From: Siderastrea siderea
Taxonomy: Eukaryota > Cnidaria > Anthozoa > Scleractinia > Rhizangiidae
Direction: 5' to 3'
NCBI GenBank assembly: GCA_964030785.1
Contig: OZ034979.1
Span: forward strand, 40,865,484 to 40,929,483
DNA: 64,000 nucleotides
In this document: positions 21,735 through 33,415 of the stretch, piece by piece
How the letters are laid out: the number at the start of each line of letters is the position of its first letter
Numbering within the stretch: position 1 is the stretch's first letter
Notes under the pieces: generated by a model
Database searches by the model: none
Seen by the model: only the letters and a program-made list of their open reading frames with translations
Told to the model about the DNA's origin: nothing
Program-made: the position numbers and the translations under genes

Positions 21735-24700
21735 ACCATGTATAGCCATGTATAGCTGTGTATAGCCATATATGACTTTGTATAGCCATATATAGCTGTG
21801 TGTAGCCATATATAGCTGTATACAGTATGTATAGCGGTGTCAGTATAGCCGTGTCAGTATAGCCGTGTATAGCTGTGTATAGCTGTGTATAGCCATGTAT
21901 AGCCATGTATAGCCATGTTTAGCTGTGTATAACCATGTATAGCTGTGTATAGCTGTGTATAGCTATGTATTGCTATGTATATCTGTGTATAGCCATGTAT
22001 AGCTGTGTATAGATGTGTATAGCCATGTACAGCCATGTATAGCCATGTATAGCTGTGTATAGCCAGGTGTATAGCTGTGTATAGCTATGTATGGCTATAT
22101 ATGTATATCTGTGTATAGCCATGTATAGCCATGTATAGCTGTGTATAGCCAGGTGTATAGCTGTGTATAGCTATGTATGGCTATGTATATCTGTGTATAG
22201 CCATGTACAGCCATGTATAGCTGTGCATAGCCAGGTGTATAGCTGTGTATAGCTATGTATGGCTATGTATACCTGTGTATAGCCATGTATAGCTGTGTAT
22301 AGCCGTGTATAGCTATGTATAGCTGTGTATAGCTGTGTATAGCTATGTATGTCTATGTATATCTGTGTATAGCCATGTATAGCTGTGTATAGCCATGTAT
22401 AGCTGTGTATAGGCATGTATAGCTGTGTATAGCTATGTACGACTGTGTATAGCTATGTATAGCTGTGTATAGCCATGTATGGCGGTGTATAGTTATGTAT
22501 AGCTGTGTATACCCATGTATAGCTGTGTATAGTCGTGTATGGCTGTGTATTGCTGTGTATAGCTGTGTATAGTTATGTATAGCTGTGTATACCCATGTAT
22601 AGCTGTGTATAGTCGTGTATGGCTGTGTATTGCTGTGTATAGCTGTGTATAGCTGTGTATAGCTGTGTATAGTTATGTATAGCTGAGTATAGCTATGTAT
22701 GGCTATGTATATCTGTGTATAGTCATGTATACCTGTGTATAGCTGTGTATAGCTATGTATGGCTATGTATATCTGTGTATAGCCATGTATAGCTGTGTAT
22801 AGCTGTGTATAGCCATGTACAGCCATGTATAGCCATGTATAGCTGTGTATAGCCATGTATAGCTATGTATAGCTGTGTATAGCTATGTATGGCTATGTAT
22901 AGCTGTGTATAGCCATGTATAGCTGTGTATAGCTGTGTATAGTTATGTATAGCTGTGTATTGCCATGTATAGCTGTGTATAGCCATGTATAGCTATGTAT
23001 AGCTGTGTATAGCTATGTATAGCCATGTATAGCTGTGTATAGCCATGTATAGCTATGTATAGCTGTGTATAGCTATGTATGGCTATGTATATCTGTGTAT
23101 AGCCATGTATATCTGTGTATAGCTGTGTATAGCCATGTATAGCTCTGTATAGCCATGTATAGCCGTGTACAGCCATGTATAGCCATGTATAGCTGTGTAT
23201 AGCTGTGTATAGTCATGTATAGCTGTGTGTTGCTGTGTATTGCTGTGTATAGCTGTATATAGCTGTGTATAGTTATGTATAGCTGTGTATTGCCATGTAT
23301 AGCTGTGTATAGCCATGTATAGCTATGTATAGCTGTGTATAGCTGTGTATAGCTATGTATGGCTATGTATATCTGTGTATAGCCATGTATAGCTGTGTAT
23401 AGCTGTATATAGCCATGTATAGCTGTGTATAGCTGTGTATAGCTATGTATAGTTATATATAGCTGTGTATAGCTGTGTATAGCCATGTATAGCTGTGTAT
23501 AGTCATGTATAGCTGTGTATTGCTGTGTATAGCTGTGTATAGCTGTGTATAGTTATGTATAGCTGTGTATTGCCATGTATAGCTGTGTATAGCTGTGTAT
23601 AGTTATGTATAGCTGTGTATTGCCATGTATAGCTGTGTATAGCTGTGTATAGCCATGTATAGCCATGTATAGCCGTGTATAGCCATGTATAGCCATGTAT
23701 AGCCATGTCTAGCTGTGTATAGCCATGTATAGCTATGTATAGCTGTGTATAGCTATGTATGGCTATGTATATCTGTGTATAGCCATGTATAGCTGTGTAT
23801 AGCTGTGTATAGCCATGTATAGCTGTGTATAGTCATGTATAGCAGTGTATAGCCATGTATAGCTGTGTATAGCTGTGTATAGCTATGTATAGTTATGTAT
23901 AGCTGTGTATAGTCATGTATAGCTGTGTATAGCTGTGTATAGCTGTGTATAGCTGTGTATAGTTATGTATAGCTGTGTATTGCCATGTATAGCTGTGCAT
24001 AGCCATGTATAGCTATGTATAGCTGTGTATAGCTATGTATGGCTATGTATATCTGTGTATAGCCATGTATATCTGTGTATAGCTGTGTATAGCCATGTAT
24101 AGCTGTGTATAGTCATGTATAGCTGTGTATAGCCATGTATAGCTGTGTATAGCTGTGTATAGCTATGTATAGTTATGTATAGCTGTGTATAGTCATGTAT
24201 AGCTGTGTATTGCTGTGTATAGCTGTGTATTGCTGTGTATAGCTGTGTATAGCTGTGTATAGCTGTGTATAGTTATGTATAGCTGTGTATTGCCATGTAT
24301 AGCTGTGTATAGCCATGTATAGCTATATATAGCTGTGTATAGCTATGTATAGCCATGTATAGCTGTGTATAGCCATGTATAGCTATGTATAGCTGTGTAT
24401 AGCTATGTATGGCTATGTATATCTGTGTATAGCCATGTATATCTGTGTATAGCTGTGTATAGCCATGTATAGCTGTGTATAGTCATGTATAGCTGTGTAT
24501 AGCCATGTATAGCTGTGTATAGCTGTGTATAGCTATGTATAGTTATGTATAGCTGTGTATAGTCATGTATAGCTGTGTATAGCCATGTATAGCTGTGTAT
24601 AGCTGTGTATAGCTATGTATAGTTATGTATAGCTGTGTATAGTCATGTATAGCTGTGTATTGCTGTGTATAGCTGTGTATTGCTGTGTATAGCTGTGTAT

Positions 24701-26952
24701 AGCTGTGTATAGCTGTGTATAGTTATGTATAGCTGTGTATTGCCATGTATAGCTGTGTATAGCCATGTATAGCTATGTATAGCTGTGTATAGCTATGTAT
24801 AGCCATGTATAGCTGTGTATAGCCATGTATAGCTATGTATAGCTGTGTATAGCTATGTATGGCTATTTATATCTGTGTATAGCCATGTATATCTGTGTAT
24901 AGCTTTGTATAGCCATGTATAGCTGTGTATAGTCATGTATAGCTGTGTATAGCCATGTATAGCTGTGTATAGCTGTGTATAGCTATGTATAGTTATGTAT
25001 AGCTGTGTATAGTCATGTATAGCTGTGTATTGCTGTGTATAGCTGTGTATAGCTGTGTATAGCTGTGAATAGTTATGTATAGCTGTGTATTGCCATGTAT
25101 AGCTGTGTATAGCCATGTATAGCTATGTATAGCTGTGTATAGCTATGTATAGCCATGTATAGCTGTGTATAGCCATGTATAGCTATGTATAGCTGTGTAT
25201 AGCTATGTATGGCTATGTATATCTGTGTATAGCCATGTATATCTGTGTATAGCTGTGTATAGCCATGTATAGCTGTGTATAGTCATGTATAGCTGTGTAT
25301 AGCCATGTATAGCTGTGTATAGCTGTGTATAGCTATGTATAGTTATGTATAGCTGTGTATAGTCATGTATAGCTGTGTATTGCTGTGTATAGCTGTGTAT
25401 TGCTGTGTATAGCTGTGTATAGCTGTGTATAGCTGTGTATAGTTATGTATAGCTGTGTATTGCCATGTATAGCTGTGTATAGCCATGTATAGCTATGTAT
25501 AGCTGTGTATAGCTATGTATAGCCATGTATAGCTGTGTATAGCCATGTATAGCTATGTATAGCTGTGTATAGCTATGTATGGCTATGTATATCTGTGTAT
25601 AGCCATGTATATCTGTGTATAGCTGTGTATAGCCATGTATAGCTGTGTATAGTCATGTATAGCTGTGTATAGCCATGTATAGCTGTGTATAGCTGTGTAT
25701 AGCTATGTATAGTTATGTATAGCTGTGTATAGTCATGTATAGCTGTGTATTGCTGTGTATAGCTGTGTATTGCTGTGTATAGCTGTGTATAGCTGTGTAT
25801 AGTTATGTATAGCTGTGTATTGCCATGTATAGCTGTGTATAGCCATGTATAGCTATGTATAGCTGTGTATAGCTATGTATAGCCATGTATAGCTGTGTAT
25901 AGCCATGTATAGCTATGTATAGCTGTGTATAGCTATGTATGGCTATGTATATCTGTGTATAGCCATGTATATCTGTGTATAGCTTTGTATAGCCATGTAT
26001 AGCTGTGTATAGTCATGTATAGCTGTGTATAGCCATGTATAGCTGTGTATAGCTGTGTATAGCTATGTATAGTTATGTATAGCTGTGTATAGTCATGTAT
26101 AGCTGTGTATTGCTGTGTATAGCTGTGTATAGCTGTGTATAGCTGTGAATAGTTATGTATAGCTGTGTATTGCCATGTATAGCTGTGTATAGCCATGTAT
26201 AGCTATGTATAGCTGTGTATAGCTATGTATAGCCATGTATAGCTGTGTATAGCCATGTATAGCTATGTATAGCTGTGTATAGCTATGTATGGCTATGTAT
26301 ATCTGTGTATAGCCATGTATAGCTGTGTATAGCTGTGTATAGCCATGTATAGCTGTGTATAGTCATGTATAGCTGCGTGTAGCCATGTATAGCTGTGTAT
26401 AGCTGTGTATAGCTATGTATAGTTATGTATAGCTGTGTATAGTCATGTATAGCTGTGTATTGCTGTGTATAGCTGTGTATAGCTGTGTATAGTTATGTAT
26501 AGCTGTGTATTGCCATGTATAGCTGTGTATAGCCATGTATAGCTATGTATAGCTGTGTATAGCTATGTATAGCCATGTATAGCTGTGTATAGCCATGTAT
26601 AGCTATGTATAGCTGTGTATAGCTATGTATGGCTATGTATATCTGTGTATAGCCATGTATAGCTGTGTATAGCTGTGTATAGCCATGTATAGCTGTGTAT
26701 AGTCATGTATAGCTGTGTATAGCCATGTATAGCTGTGTATAGCTGTGTATAGCTATGTATAGTTATGTAGAGCTGTGTATAGTCATGTATAGCTGTGTAT
26801 TGCTGTGTATAGCTGTGTATAGCTGTGTATAGTTATGTATAGCTGTGTATAGCTGTGTATAGCTATATATGTCTATGTACATCTGTGTATAGCCATGTAT
26901 AGCCATGTATAGCCATGTATAGCTGTGTATGGCTGTGTATAGCTAGGTATAT
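21735..26952 (-). repeat. Right-arm 10-bp tandem array, about 520 units
   Basis: Same unit as the left arm but inverted (GCTGTGTATA). The outer part has a clear higher-order period: the word GGCTATGTAT ATCTGTGTAT recurs at about 25211, 25571, 25931 and 26291, 360 bp apart, with neighbours at 340-450. Rare variants AGCTTTGTAT (24901 and 25981) and AGCTGTGAAT (25061 and 26141) recur at exactly 1080 bp, marking a recent three-unit duplication. The inner part near 21740-22500 is more irregular. Confidence 0.95.
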
Positions 26953-27022
26953 TGCTTCCTATGTTTATGCCTATATTGGATAAAGTCAAACCACTATATG
27001 ATAGTTACACCACGTACCTACC

Positions 27023-27030
27023 CGAAAGCC
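27023..27030 (+). repeat. Right 8-bp target-site duplication of the giant foldback
   Basis: CGAAAGCC, identical to 13842-13849. Removing the element and one copy would rejoin the flanks as a single CGAAAGCC followed by TGTTAAAATC. Confidence 0.85.
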
Positions 27031-27136
27031 TGTTAAAATCGCTGGCTTCTTTCCTTGACACCGCGCCGGAAATTGACTTGAATGAAGTACCGGAAGTGTT
27101 GTTTCGAACGAAAAATGATGCCATATAATAAACCAC

Positions 27137-27276
27137 TTACTAACTTCACTTGCTCGGGACCGTACTGGGGAATATTGGCCCTCGGTCGTTTTTGAACGGA
27201 CCTCGCTGCGCCCGGTCCGTACTGCCACGACCTCGGGCCAATATTCCCCAGTACGGCCCTCGCGTTCAGTTAGTAA
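27137..27276. mobile_element. 140-bp palindromic MITE
   Basis: The left half (TTACTAACT, then GACCGTACTGGGGAATATT and GGCCCTCGGTCG) returns inverted in the right half (CGACCTCGGGCC, AATATTCCCCAGTACGG, AGTTAGTAA). A smaller inverted CGGACC/GGTCCG lies at the centre. There is no coding capacity. Confidence 0.8.
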
Positions 27277-27323
27277 GAAGTTAGTACTAGGGCAGCATGA
27301 AGTTTCACTCCATCCTTCTCCTT

Positions 27324-28037
27324 CTAATCGACGGAAGTAGTTTTTTTCTTGGTGTTTTTCCAGTTCTCTATTTTGTCGACAATTGATAACGCACCGCGAG
27401 AGTATTTGATTGAAAACAAAGCGCGCTTTTCACTATTCTTTGTCTTCGTTATAAACATTTCGGTCATTTCGGTAAAGGCGGGCATTATTTCAGAAAACAT
27501 ACGCTGCGAAATCTCGGCAAACGTTTTCTTTACTGATTCGGTATTTGAATCTATGTTACTATTTTTCTTGCTGGGGAAATAGTGACAACGATTTATCAGT
27601 GCGTTATGGTTACTTTTCTTCACAACGTGCTTGGAAAATCATTTTACAGTCTTTGCGGCTGCCCTTCAATCTCTGTACGTCCTCAGAGGAAATATATTTT
27701 CGGGATGTATTTTCCCTTTTCCTGCCTGATTCGCCTTCAACAGATTTTTTCGTCGTTCGACGCCTTTTTGGCCCGCAAAACGTTTGTTCCGTCTAACGGA
27801 GAAATCCTCGTCCGACATGTCCGACGCATCTTCGCTACAGGATTTTTCTAAAATATTCTCACTGCCATCATCGGAATCACTTGTACAATCCTCATATCCA
27901 GAGTCACTATCCAAACAGTTCTCCTCAAGGGCTTGCCTTAGATTTGGAATTGTCACTGATGACAAAAACTGGATTTCTTCAGCTCCAACGAAGGTAATTT
28001 CCGACGCCATTTTGTTTGTTTTTTCTTTGCGCGGCAT
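27324..28037 (-). CDS. Acidic hypothetical protein, two adjacent ORFs
   Basis: On the minus strand, ATG 28037 (MPRKEKTNK) or ATG 28010 (context AAAATGGCG) opens a frame to 27666. It is rich in Ser, Asp and Glu (ENCLDSDSGYEDCTSDSDDG), then basic (RRNKRF, RRKNLLK). A second open block (27324-27574) follows a possible acceptor, TATTTCCCCAG, and reads like a helical, charged C-terminus ending in TSVD and a TAG. The two could be exons of one gene or one frame broken by mutation. No convincing donor was found at the end of the first block. No family is recognised; the composition suggests a nuclear protein. Its 5' flank is the dispersed repeat at 28070-28207, so it may belong to a mobile element. 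Confidence 0.35.
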
Positions 28038-28069
28038 CCTCGCAACATACACGCGTGTTTCACGCGCGC

Positions 28070-28207
28070 GATGGCGCAATTTTTTTCTAAAAATAGCACA
28101 TTTGTCTTTTTCGATGGGGCCAGCCCAGGGGCGGGGGAGAACACTTGTCTGCGCCTGGGACTTTTTTTGTTATCGGATGATCCACAGAAAATTGACGTCA
28201 CATCCGG
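28070..28207 (-). repeat. Dispersed repeat, copy B
   Basis: The reverse complement contains CCGGATGTGACGTCAATTTT, GTGGATCATC, CTGGGCTGGCCCC, ATCGAAAAAGACAAATGTGC and AAATTGCGCCA. The first part matches 32998-33040 (+) and the last part 11281-11331 (+). It directly precedes the acidic ORF on the minus strand. Confidence 0.65.
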
Positions 28208-29792
28208 TCCGAAAACGGCCTACTTCTAACGCGGGCGGGAAAATCAAAATTGACGACAACAGTTTCGTTCAGTTAGTGAGTAAAATGCCCATATTTTTTC
28301 ATCGGCGATAAATTTTCCAGTTATTTCTTCGTGACAATGAAATGAAATATGTACTCTTTCCTTCCATGTGATTAGGTAAGAAAATATTTTAAATAAAGGT
28401 TTATAAACTGCGTTGTTATGAAGCGTTCTTTGGTATGAAAAATGTCGGCTTTCTCTCTCTCGAATTTCACAGGATTCGGAAAATCAGTCAAAATGATGAC
28501 TTCAAGGTGAGTGATTCTTTATTTAAATAGCCTATGTTGTAGAAAAAGACTCCTTTTAACAGAACATCGCAACGACGGCGTTTCTAACGAGTGGGAACCC
28601 CATTAACACTCTTTGTTTTTTAGAGAGACTGTTCACCACAAAGAATCTGAAATAATACTGTATGTGGCGCTTTGTCGCTGTTGACCGCCTAGACTTCCCT
28701 TTATCTGTTTTGTTTTCTTTTTTCTATATTATTATATTCTCACTTACTTAACTGTGCACACCACTAGTATAAATAGCTTGGTAATTTCATAATTAAACTG
28801 CTACATAAAAGCTGTCTTTAATTGAAGCCAGATGCTGCCTGTAGTCAATATGTCAGCTTATTCATCGCACAATCCTCATTTGTAATCATCCACTGACACT
28901 GTGGTTGTGGACAGAAGATTTATAAATCAAGGAATGAACCAGTAACCTTATACCACAAGGCCAAGTTCAAGCAACCGAGCCTGATCATAAAGGTCATGAA
29001 TATTTTTCACAACAGATTAGCCTGACAGATTATCAAGACTAACAATTAAGTGTAGCCCCAACCTACTGTATACATAACTTTCCTGGGAATTACAAATACA
29101 TGTAATTAATTAATAACAAACAAGTTATCTTGTCAGTAACATGTTGCCGTCAGTGGCTAACAACTAAACTCTTCAGTTCAAACTGGTTTCTGCATGGTAA
29201 TGTCATTATGGTCACCTACACGTAATGGATGATGACAAACATCTCCCCTATACTTTGAGTACTCGTTACATGTATAATGTGTAGTAACAAAAAATATCTT
29301 TACTCCCCCCACAGAAAGTTTTTCTGTTTTGTCCCCCCCCCCTCAAGAGATTTCAGCTTAGCTTCATACTTTGCTTCTAAAATTTTGGCCTTTATGACCC
29401 CCTTCCCCCTAGGAATTTCCAATGACCTTCCTTGGGGTGGGTATCGATTTATGCAATAACTGTAACACAACACTAGATGAGTATTGTTGCTGGTTAACAA
29501 ATGTTTGAGAACGCAGCTGACAAATTTTCAACATCATTATGCATCGGTGGTTATTATTATGGACGACTGTTGACAGTATCTCATCATATTGTACAAGTTG
29601 TTATGGTAGCACAACACTGTTTCTGTTGTTGAGTAACAAATTTTATGGACGACAACCAATATACAGGTATTCATGTCCTCAAATGTAACTACTACTATAA
29701 TAATGGCTAACAATGTTAATTAACACAGTTCAAAAGAATTACATATGTCAGGACTCAGAAACCAACATCTCTTCCTCTGTTGTATGCTACAG
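28208..29792. other. Non-coding stretch
   Basis: No gene was recognised. Pyrimidine-rich segments lie at 29300-29345 and 29395-29410. ORFs near 29277-29500 are short and overlap on both strands. Confidence 0.35.
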
Positions 29793-30000
29793 GTCATGTC
29801 TCCTTACATGACAGGCCCCACCACTTTGTGAGAAGGAAAGCAATAAATCTTTGTGTCCAGCATGCTAATCAAAGTGAAAAATCCCGTCTGCAACCAAAGT
29901 ACTCATCTCAGCAACAAACCTTTGAGAGGGCTCAGGAATCTCACGAGAATAGTCCCAAATCACTTGTTGAAAGCAACTTGAGGAGTGTTCACAACTATCT
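29793..30000 (+). CDS. Candidate exon, Gln/Ser-rich, unknown protein
   Basis: A possible acceptor (TGTTGTATGCTACAG, ending 29792) opens a frame reading GHVSLHDRPHHFVRRKA, then a polar stretch with QHANQSEKS and SSQQQTFERAQESHEN, to about 30000. The frame stays open to 30220, but after about 30040 it becomes AT-rich and hydrophobic, like non-coding sequence. A weak donor (CTAG then GTCAAA) is near 30001. Composition before that point looks protein-like. No family recognised and no partner exon found. Confidence 0.3.
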
Positions 30001-30109
30001 AGGTCAAAATAATGAAACAGTTAAAAAACAAATATCACTCATTTTTTATTCATTACAAGAACCACTAGATAATATATTATATCTACATTATTATTACAAG
30101 CAAATACAT

Positions 30110-30303
30110 GTAAATGTATGTGATAGGTATGTGATAGTACATGATAATCTACATGATATTAACATTGTTGCATACTTGGGCTTACTCAATTTTATTTTTG
30201 TTATGTATTTTTATTCATGAATCTGAGCATGCAACTATGTAACTGTATGCAAATAAGCTAAAGATTTGATACAAATTCCATGAATGCAATAGATTTTATT
30301 AAC
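30110..30303 (+). repeat. Local direct duplication, copy 1
   Basis: Aligns with 30518-30705: GTATGTGATAGG, CATACTTGGGCTTA, ACTCAATTTTATTTTTGTTA, GATTTGATAC, then AATAGATTTTA or GATAGATTTTA. The MITE at 30299-30514 lies exactly between the two copies. Confidence 0.75.
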
Positions 30304-30514
30304 CCTTTTACTCCAGGAATCAATTATGGAGACATGTGATGTAGTGCTAACGTTTGAGTCTGTGGACAAAATCCTATGGTGTGTCCATTCAAATGAACTC
30401 TCTTTGGCAGTACTTTTGCAGGGTACTGTTTGTTTTGGGGGATTTAAAAAAATAAAAGAAATTTAGCATTTTCTTGAATTTTATTTTGGCCACTACTAGG
30501 AGTGAAAGGGTTAA
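30299..30514. mobile_element. MITE of the TTAACCCTTT family, copy 2
   Basis: Begins TTAACCCTTTTACTCC and ends GGAGTGAAAGGGTTAA, with an interior that aligns to 3762-3974 in the same orientation. It sits between two direct copies of a 190-bp sequence. Confidence 0.8.
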
Positions 30515-30517
30515 GTA

Positions 30518-30705
30518 AACGTATGTGATAGGACATGACAAATATCTACCTGACAACAAAGTAGATACATACTTGGGCTTAGTTTTGGCTACTCAATTTT
30601 ATTTTTGTTATACATTTTTATTCACAAATCTGAACGTCTATGTACCTATATGTAAATAATCTAATGATTTGATACTAATTACATGAATGTGATAGATTTT
30701 ACTAA
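30518..30705 (+). repeat. Local direct duplication, copy 2
   Basis: Partner of 30110-30303, roughly 80 percent alike by eye, with a few short insertions. Confidence 0.75.
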
Positions 30706-31241
30706 GGGTTGGTATGTTTTCTACTTGAAGAGACTTGGTAGAAGTCTCTGTGTTGTACCAAAATCAAATAACTACAGCAGGCAAAGTTTTTAGAAAGCAA
30801 AAATGGATAGAAGGTCTTTAAGGCAGATCTCGCACAAGTTGTAATCTGTAAAAAATAATTAAAGTTATTTTAATAAATGTAGAATTCTAAAGTATTCATC
30901 ACTTACATGTACATCACTGTGGATTTTACACATTAAAAGAATTGTAACACTGAGCAATTTTTCTTCCAACTTGAGACAACAAATCGGGACTACTGATAGT
31001 TGAAAGAGAAAATTAATGTCCTATTGTAACAAGACCTTTAGGACAGAATGTCACATGACAAAGTTGACACCATTTAGAATATGAAATTCATGACAGCTAG
31101 GGTGCACATGTACTGCTAACACTTGAGTGACCAGCGACATGTCCATGTAGATCACATGTGGATGACAAATACCACTGTCTATCCTTGCAGTTGAAAGTAC
31201 ATGTACAAACATAGTAACCAACGACAAATAAAGACTTTGTA

Positions 31242-31659
31242 CAGTACCATTCAAAAGTAAGTTGACAGTTTGTTGTGAGTCTCATTTCTTGAATTGCTAC
31301 TCATTACTCAATTCCTGCATGAATTGAGTATTGAAAATTAGTATCAAGACTAACACAACACTATTCCAATTCGCACAAATCCAAAATCGAGTTAATCAGT
31401 TTGAGTTAATTATGTATAGAGCTGAAATGTTTTGAAATGTGGGGAAAGATAATCTTTTTTCGTTTTGGTTTTGTTTGTTTTGATGTTTTCTTGAGAGACA
31501 AGGCAAATACTCGAAACTGAACAAAGGCTGTTCCGGTTTGGTGATTTGTGCAGGAATCAAGTATTGTGAATCAAAAATCAATTATTGAGTCTCGATTCTC
31601 GATACTTGATTCATGTGAGGATCAAGTATTGAGTGTCAACTTACTTTTGACTGGTGCTG
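31242..31659. mobile_element. 418-bp Tc1/mariner-like MITE
   Basis: Left end CAGTACCATTCAAAAGTAAG then TTGACA; right end, inverted, CAGCACCAGTCAAAAGTAAG then TTGACA. This gives a 26-bp terminal repeat with three differences. The left tip abuts TA (31240-31241); a TA lies two bases beyond the right tip, so the TA target duplication is suggestive only. The interior has short GAATTGAGTATTGA-type inverted words and no ORF. Confidence 0.75.
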
Positions 31660-32374
31660 CATAATTTTTAGAAAAGTGACCAACATGTTGATGCCTTTGT
31701 ATTTAACTACAAAAACATCAACATTACAAGCAATGTAACACTGGAATTAATTAAACATTCCAAACAACCCTGATCAATAAAGGACTATTTCCTTTTCTTG
31801 TAGTAATATAAAGGGAATACATGTATATTAAAAGGGCAAGATAGCTAGATAATCCCGCAATTATGTCGACCATTCGTATTGGTTAATTCCAATCTTGAAC
31901 ATACAGTGGAATCCCGATTTTTTGAACCTCCTGGGGAAAAGGAAATTGGTTTGAATTTTCTGGGGGTTTGAAAATTTTATGTAAAATTGCAGTGTTTGAC
32001 TGGGAAAGGGAAGCCAGTTTTCAGAAACCGAGAGCTTGAGAAATCAGGATTCTACTTTATGTTATTACAACGCTGGTTTGTTCGTCTCACCATCCCTACT
32101 TCCCCTTCCCCCCCCCCCCCCCTCCCCCTACCTAGGAATCGCTCAATCAGATTTTTTTTCCTCATTAATTATGCAGTTCTCTTTATTCAGACTTCTTTTA
32201 AAACATCTAAACACAAAAAATACATTCCCATAGAAAAACCAATTGTGTTTACCCATCAACGTAAAACGGAAACTTCGAAAACACAAGACTACTAACCTTG
32301 AGTCTGCTTGAGTACACAGATGTCTGCCACATCAGGAGTGCTTCTAAACATGTCCGCAGTTGGTTTCCATACTG
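31660..32374. other. Non-coding stretch with Tc1/mariner-like remnant
   Basis: No gene was seen. CAGTGGAATCCCGATTTTTT at about 31905 resembles a mariner-type tip with no partner found. A C-rich run occurs at about 32109-32127. Confidence 0.35.
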
Positions 32375-32741
32375 CTTCCAGCACTTTTCTGCGGGTGTTA
32401 ATTACCTTCCCAGTGTTAATACAACATACTGTCCTACCGACGTTTTCTTCATTGTATTATACTCGGGATAGGCTATTTTAATTGACGATTCCTTTGAATC
32501 AAGGGTCACGAGAGGCAAAAGTTTGAGCGGCTTCGTTAGAGACGATATCAGGTATCATGTGCAGAGTAGTTTCGATAGAGTAGGACTTCCAGCACTTTAC
32601 GTCGAGTGTTAATTACCTTCCCAATGTTAACAATCCAAACTGTTACTGCTGGCGTTTTCTTCATTATATTTCACGCATCATAGGCTATTTAAATTGACGA
32701 TTACACTGAATCAGGAGTCACGAGAAGCAAAAGTTTGATCC
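32375..32741 (+). repeat. Local tandem duplication, about 211-bp offset
   Basis: 32375-32530 and 32586-32741 align: CTTCCAGCACTTT, GAGTGTTAATTACCTTCCCA, ACGTTTTCTTCATT or GCGTTTTCTTCATT, TAGGCTATTT, AATTGACGATT, GAATCA and GTCACGAGA with GCAAAAGTTTGA. No coding potential. Confidence 0.8.
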
Positions 32742-32997
32742 GCACCTGTATTGAAAATAGCGACATACTCGCCATGACATTACACGAAGCTGCCTGGAAA
32801 ATGCCATCAAAACTGTACTAAACATTTCTGTTTTGCCAATATATCGGCTGAAATAGATGATCCAGTAACTTTGTAACATCTCTGGTATTCAAGATAAGCA
32901 ATTGCGTGTCAGTGGTGGTCACAAGAAAGAAGAAACCATAAACTCCCGAGCCTCCATCTTGCAACTCGCTGAGCAAGCTGCTCGCCGATTCTTAAAA

Positions 32998-33130
32998 CCG
33001 GATGTGACGTCAATTTTCGGTGGATCATCAGGTCACGAAAATTGGCGAAGTTTGCTTCCCCCCCCCCCCCCCCCCCCCTGGGCCAGCCCCATCACTGAAA
33101 ATGGTATTCAGTTACGGTCCCCGATTATGG
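32998..33130 (+). repeat. Dispersed repeat, copy C, with a C-tract
   Basis: CCGGATGTGACGTCAATTTT, GTGGATCATC and TGGGCCAGCCCCATC match copy B inverted. A C run of about 22 (33058-33079) interrupts it. CCCCGATTATGGCTCC relates inversely to 11243. The 130-codon ORF across it, with a run of prolines from the C-tract, is not credible as a protein. Confidence 0.6.
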
Positions 33131-33415
33131 CTCCTGTACCGATTCAAGACGTGGTCAAAATCAGCAATGGGCACAGACCGCCGAAAGGTCTTTCCCTTGC
33201 TTACGTTCATGACATCACTCCAGAGCCGTTGCAAATATTGCCAAAATGGGACACCAGTGGTGATAGGAGAATTGTTTTAGCTTTTTCCAAATAAAGCGGG
33301 GCCTTAAGAAGAGAATACACTTCAGCACTAGGACACTTGAACTGGTGCACTTGAACAAGATTGATATTTTTTTCGTCATGCATGCTGAAATAACATTTCA
33401 GAGCTTCTAAAGTTT

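Larger units (their letters stand above)
13850..27022. mobile_element. Giant 13.2-kb foldback element with minisatellite arms
   Basis: The left tip at 13851-13925 (starting GTAGATACGTGGTGTAAC) is the reverse complement of 26946-27020, with about three mismatches over 75 bp, and both are bracketed by CGAAAGCC. Inside the tips come about 3.6 kb (left) and 5.2 kb (right) of 10-bp repeats in opposite orientation, then a 4.2-kb core. The tip, repeat array and core plan is that known for Drosophila FB and sea urchin TU foldback elements, which also carry short tandem repeats in their inverted ends. Nothing in the core encodes a recognisable intact transposase, so movement would need enzyme in trans. 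The intact tips and exact duplication argue for a single insertion. Reading frames through the arrays are by-products of the repeat. Confidence 0.88.

Noticed and set aside
13921..26952. CRISPR-like regular repeats
   Set aside because: The 10-bp units abut with no unique spacers, and the surrounding genes are spliced animal genes.
11281..28122. Inverted copies of one repeat flanking the giant element as an outer terminal repeat
   Set aside because: They are not symmetrical about the element, lie 1-2.5 kb outside its target duplication, and a third copy exists at 33.0 kb.
32902..33294. 130-codon ORF with a proline run
   Set aside because: The prolines come from a C-tract within a dispersed repeat; matching copies elsewhere keep no frame.
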